IMG/VR virus record: IMGVR_UViG_3300043331_000816
Coordinates: 1 to 20,037 of that record
Reading direction: 5' to 3' (one strand)
DNA length: 20,037 nt
DNA from: a virus
The position numbers were made by a program, and so were the translations under genes. The notes under the pieces were generated by a model. That model had not been told where the DNA came from. It searched no databases and saw nothing but the letters and a program-made list of their open reading frames with translations. Below, piece by piece: positions 19,868 to 20,037 of this stretch (position 1 is its first letter; every line of letters begins with the position of its first letter).

Positions 19868-20037
19868 GCACAGCCGCCGGCGAACTCGCCGCCCTCCGGG
19901 GCGTCGCCCGACACCTCGGGCAGGCGACCTCCCCGATCGAGGTCCGCCGCGCCCGCGCATGGTCGTCGGTCCTCCAGACCTCCGCCCGCAACCTCGGGCG
20001 GCACGTCGAGTTCCTCCGCGCCGAGGCGTCGGGTGTG
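19864..20037 (+). CDS. Hypothetical protein, N-terminal part (runs off window)
   Basis: The frame opens at GTG 19864, overlapping the previous stop in the GTGA arrangement, and stays open for 58 codons to the window end. The visible part is helical and basic (MSTAAGELAALRGVARHLGQ, later 'RRARAWSSVLQTSARNLGRH'). No family can be recognised from this fragment. Codon use and overlap match the genes upstream, so it is likely a real gene of the same operon. Confidence 0.6.
   Translation, partial: MSTAAGELAALRGVARHLGQATSPIEVRRARAWSSVLQTSARNLGRHVEFLRAEASGV

Noticed and set aside
1-20037. tRNA genes, CRISPR arrays, insertion sequences, integrase or attachment site
   Set aside because: No cloverleaf-like segment, regularly spaced repeat array, transposase or integrase motif was seen on reading both strands. 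A covariance-model search (for example tRNAscan-SE) was not possible here.

Overview
The window is a 20 kb stretch of very GC-rich DNA, roughly 70% G+C, packed with short-gap or overlapping genes. It reads as part of a tailed bacteriophage with a long non-contractile tail (siphovirus type) that infects a high-GC actinobacterium, in the Streptomyces/Arthrobacter/Gordonia range; the host genus cannot be fixed from sequence alone. The grounds are a recognisable head, connector, tail chaperone, tape measure, baseplate and lysin gene order, many GTG starts, and frequent 4-base GTGA stop/start overlaps.

Layout. (1) 3-4505, plus strand: the end of the major capsid gene, a second head-module protein, a protein that looks like the major tail protein, and the head-tail connector genes (adaptor, a SAP-like linker protein, a small unknown, tail terminator, HK97 gp10-like protein). 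A 49-residue gene follows at 4547-4696. (2) 4822-6049, minus strand: a three-gene cassette encoding a protein with two DNA-binding domains, a 97-residue unknown and a 78-residue Cys-rich protein. Hairpins lie downstream of it, and a divergent regulatory region with a 28-bp dyad lies upstream. (3) 6193-14714, plus strand: tail chaperones in two overlapping frames, tape measure, distal tail protein, a receptor-binding-like tail protein, a small acidic protein, an amidase endolysin, and two more tail proteins. (4) 14717-15100, minus strand: an HNH endonuclease. (5) 15167-20037, plus strand: the start of the non-structural region, with a ribbon-helix-helix-like protein, an ERF-family single-strand annealing recombinase, three Cys-containing accessory proteins, a single-stranded DNA-binding protein (SSB), a strong terminator, a DUF4192-like protein and two unknowns.

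How it works together. Regions 1 and 3 build the virion and lyse the host. Region 5 looks like a homologous-recombination and replication-support operon (ERF plus SSB). The minus-strand cassette interrupts the late genes, with signals for its own transcription, and sits where many siphoviruses carry the major tail gene. The likely major tail gene is instead next to the capsid genes. The most interesting non-coding signals are a ~53-bp repeated promoter-like element upstream of the genes at 15167 and 18624, two SD-less starts that look leaderless, the dyad in the divergent region, and a 132-bp spacing shared by two repeats in the tape measure gene. No integrase, tRNA, CRISPR array or insertion sequence was seen.
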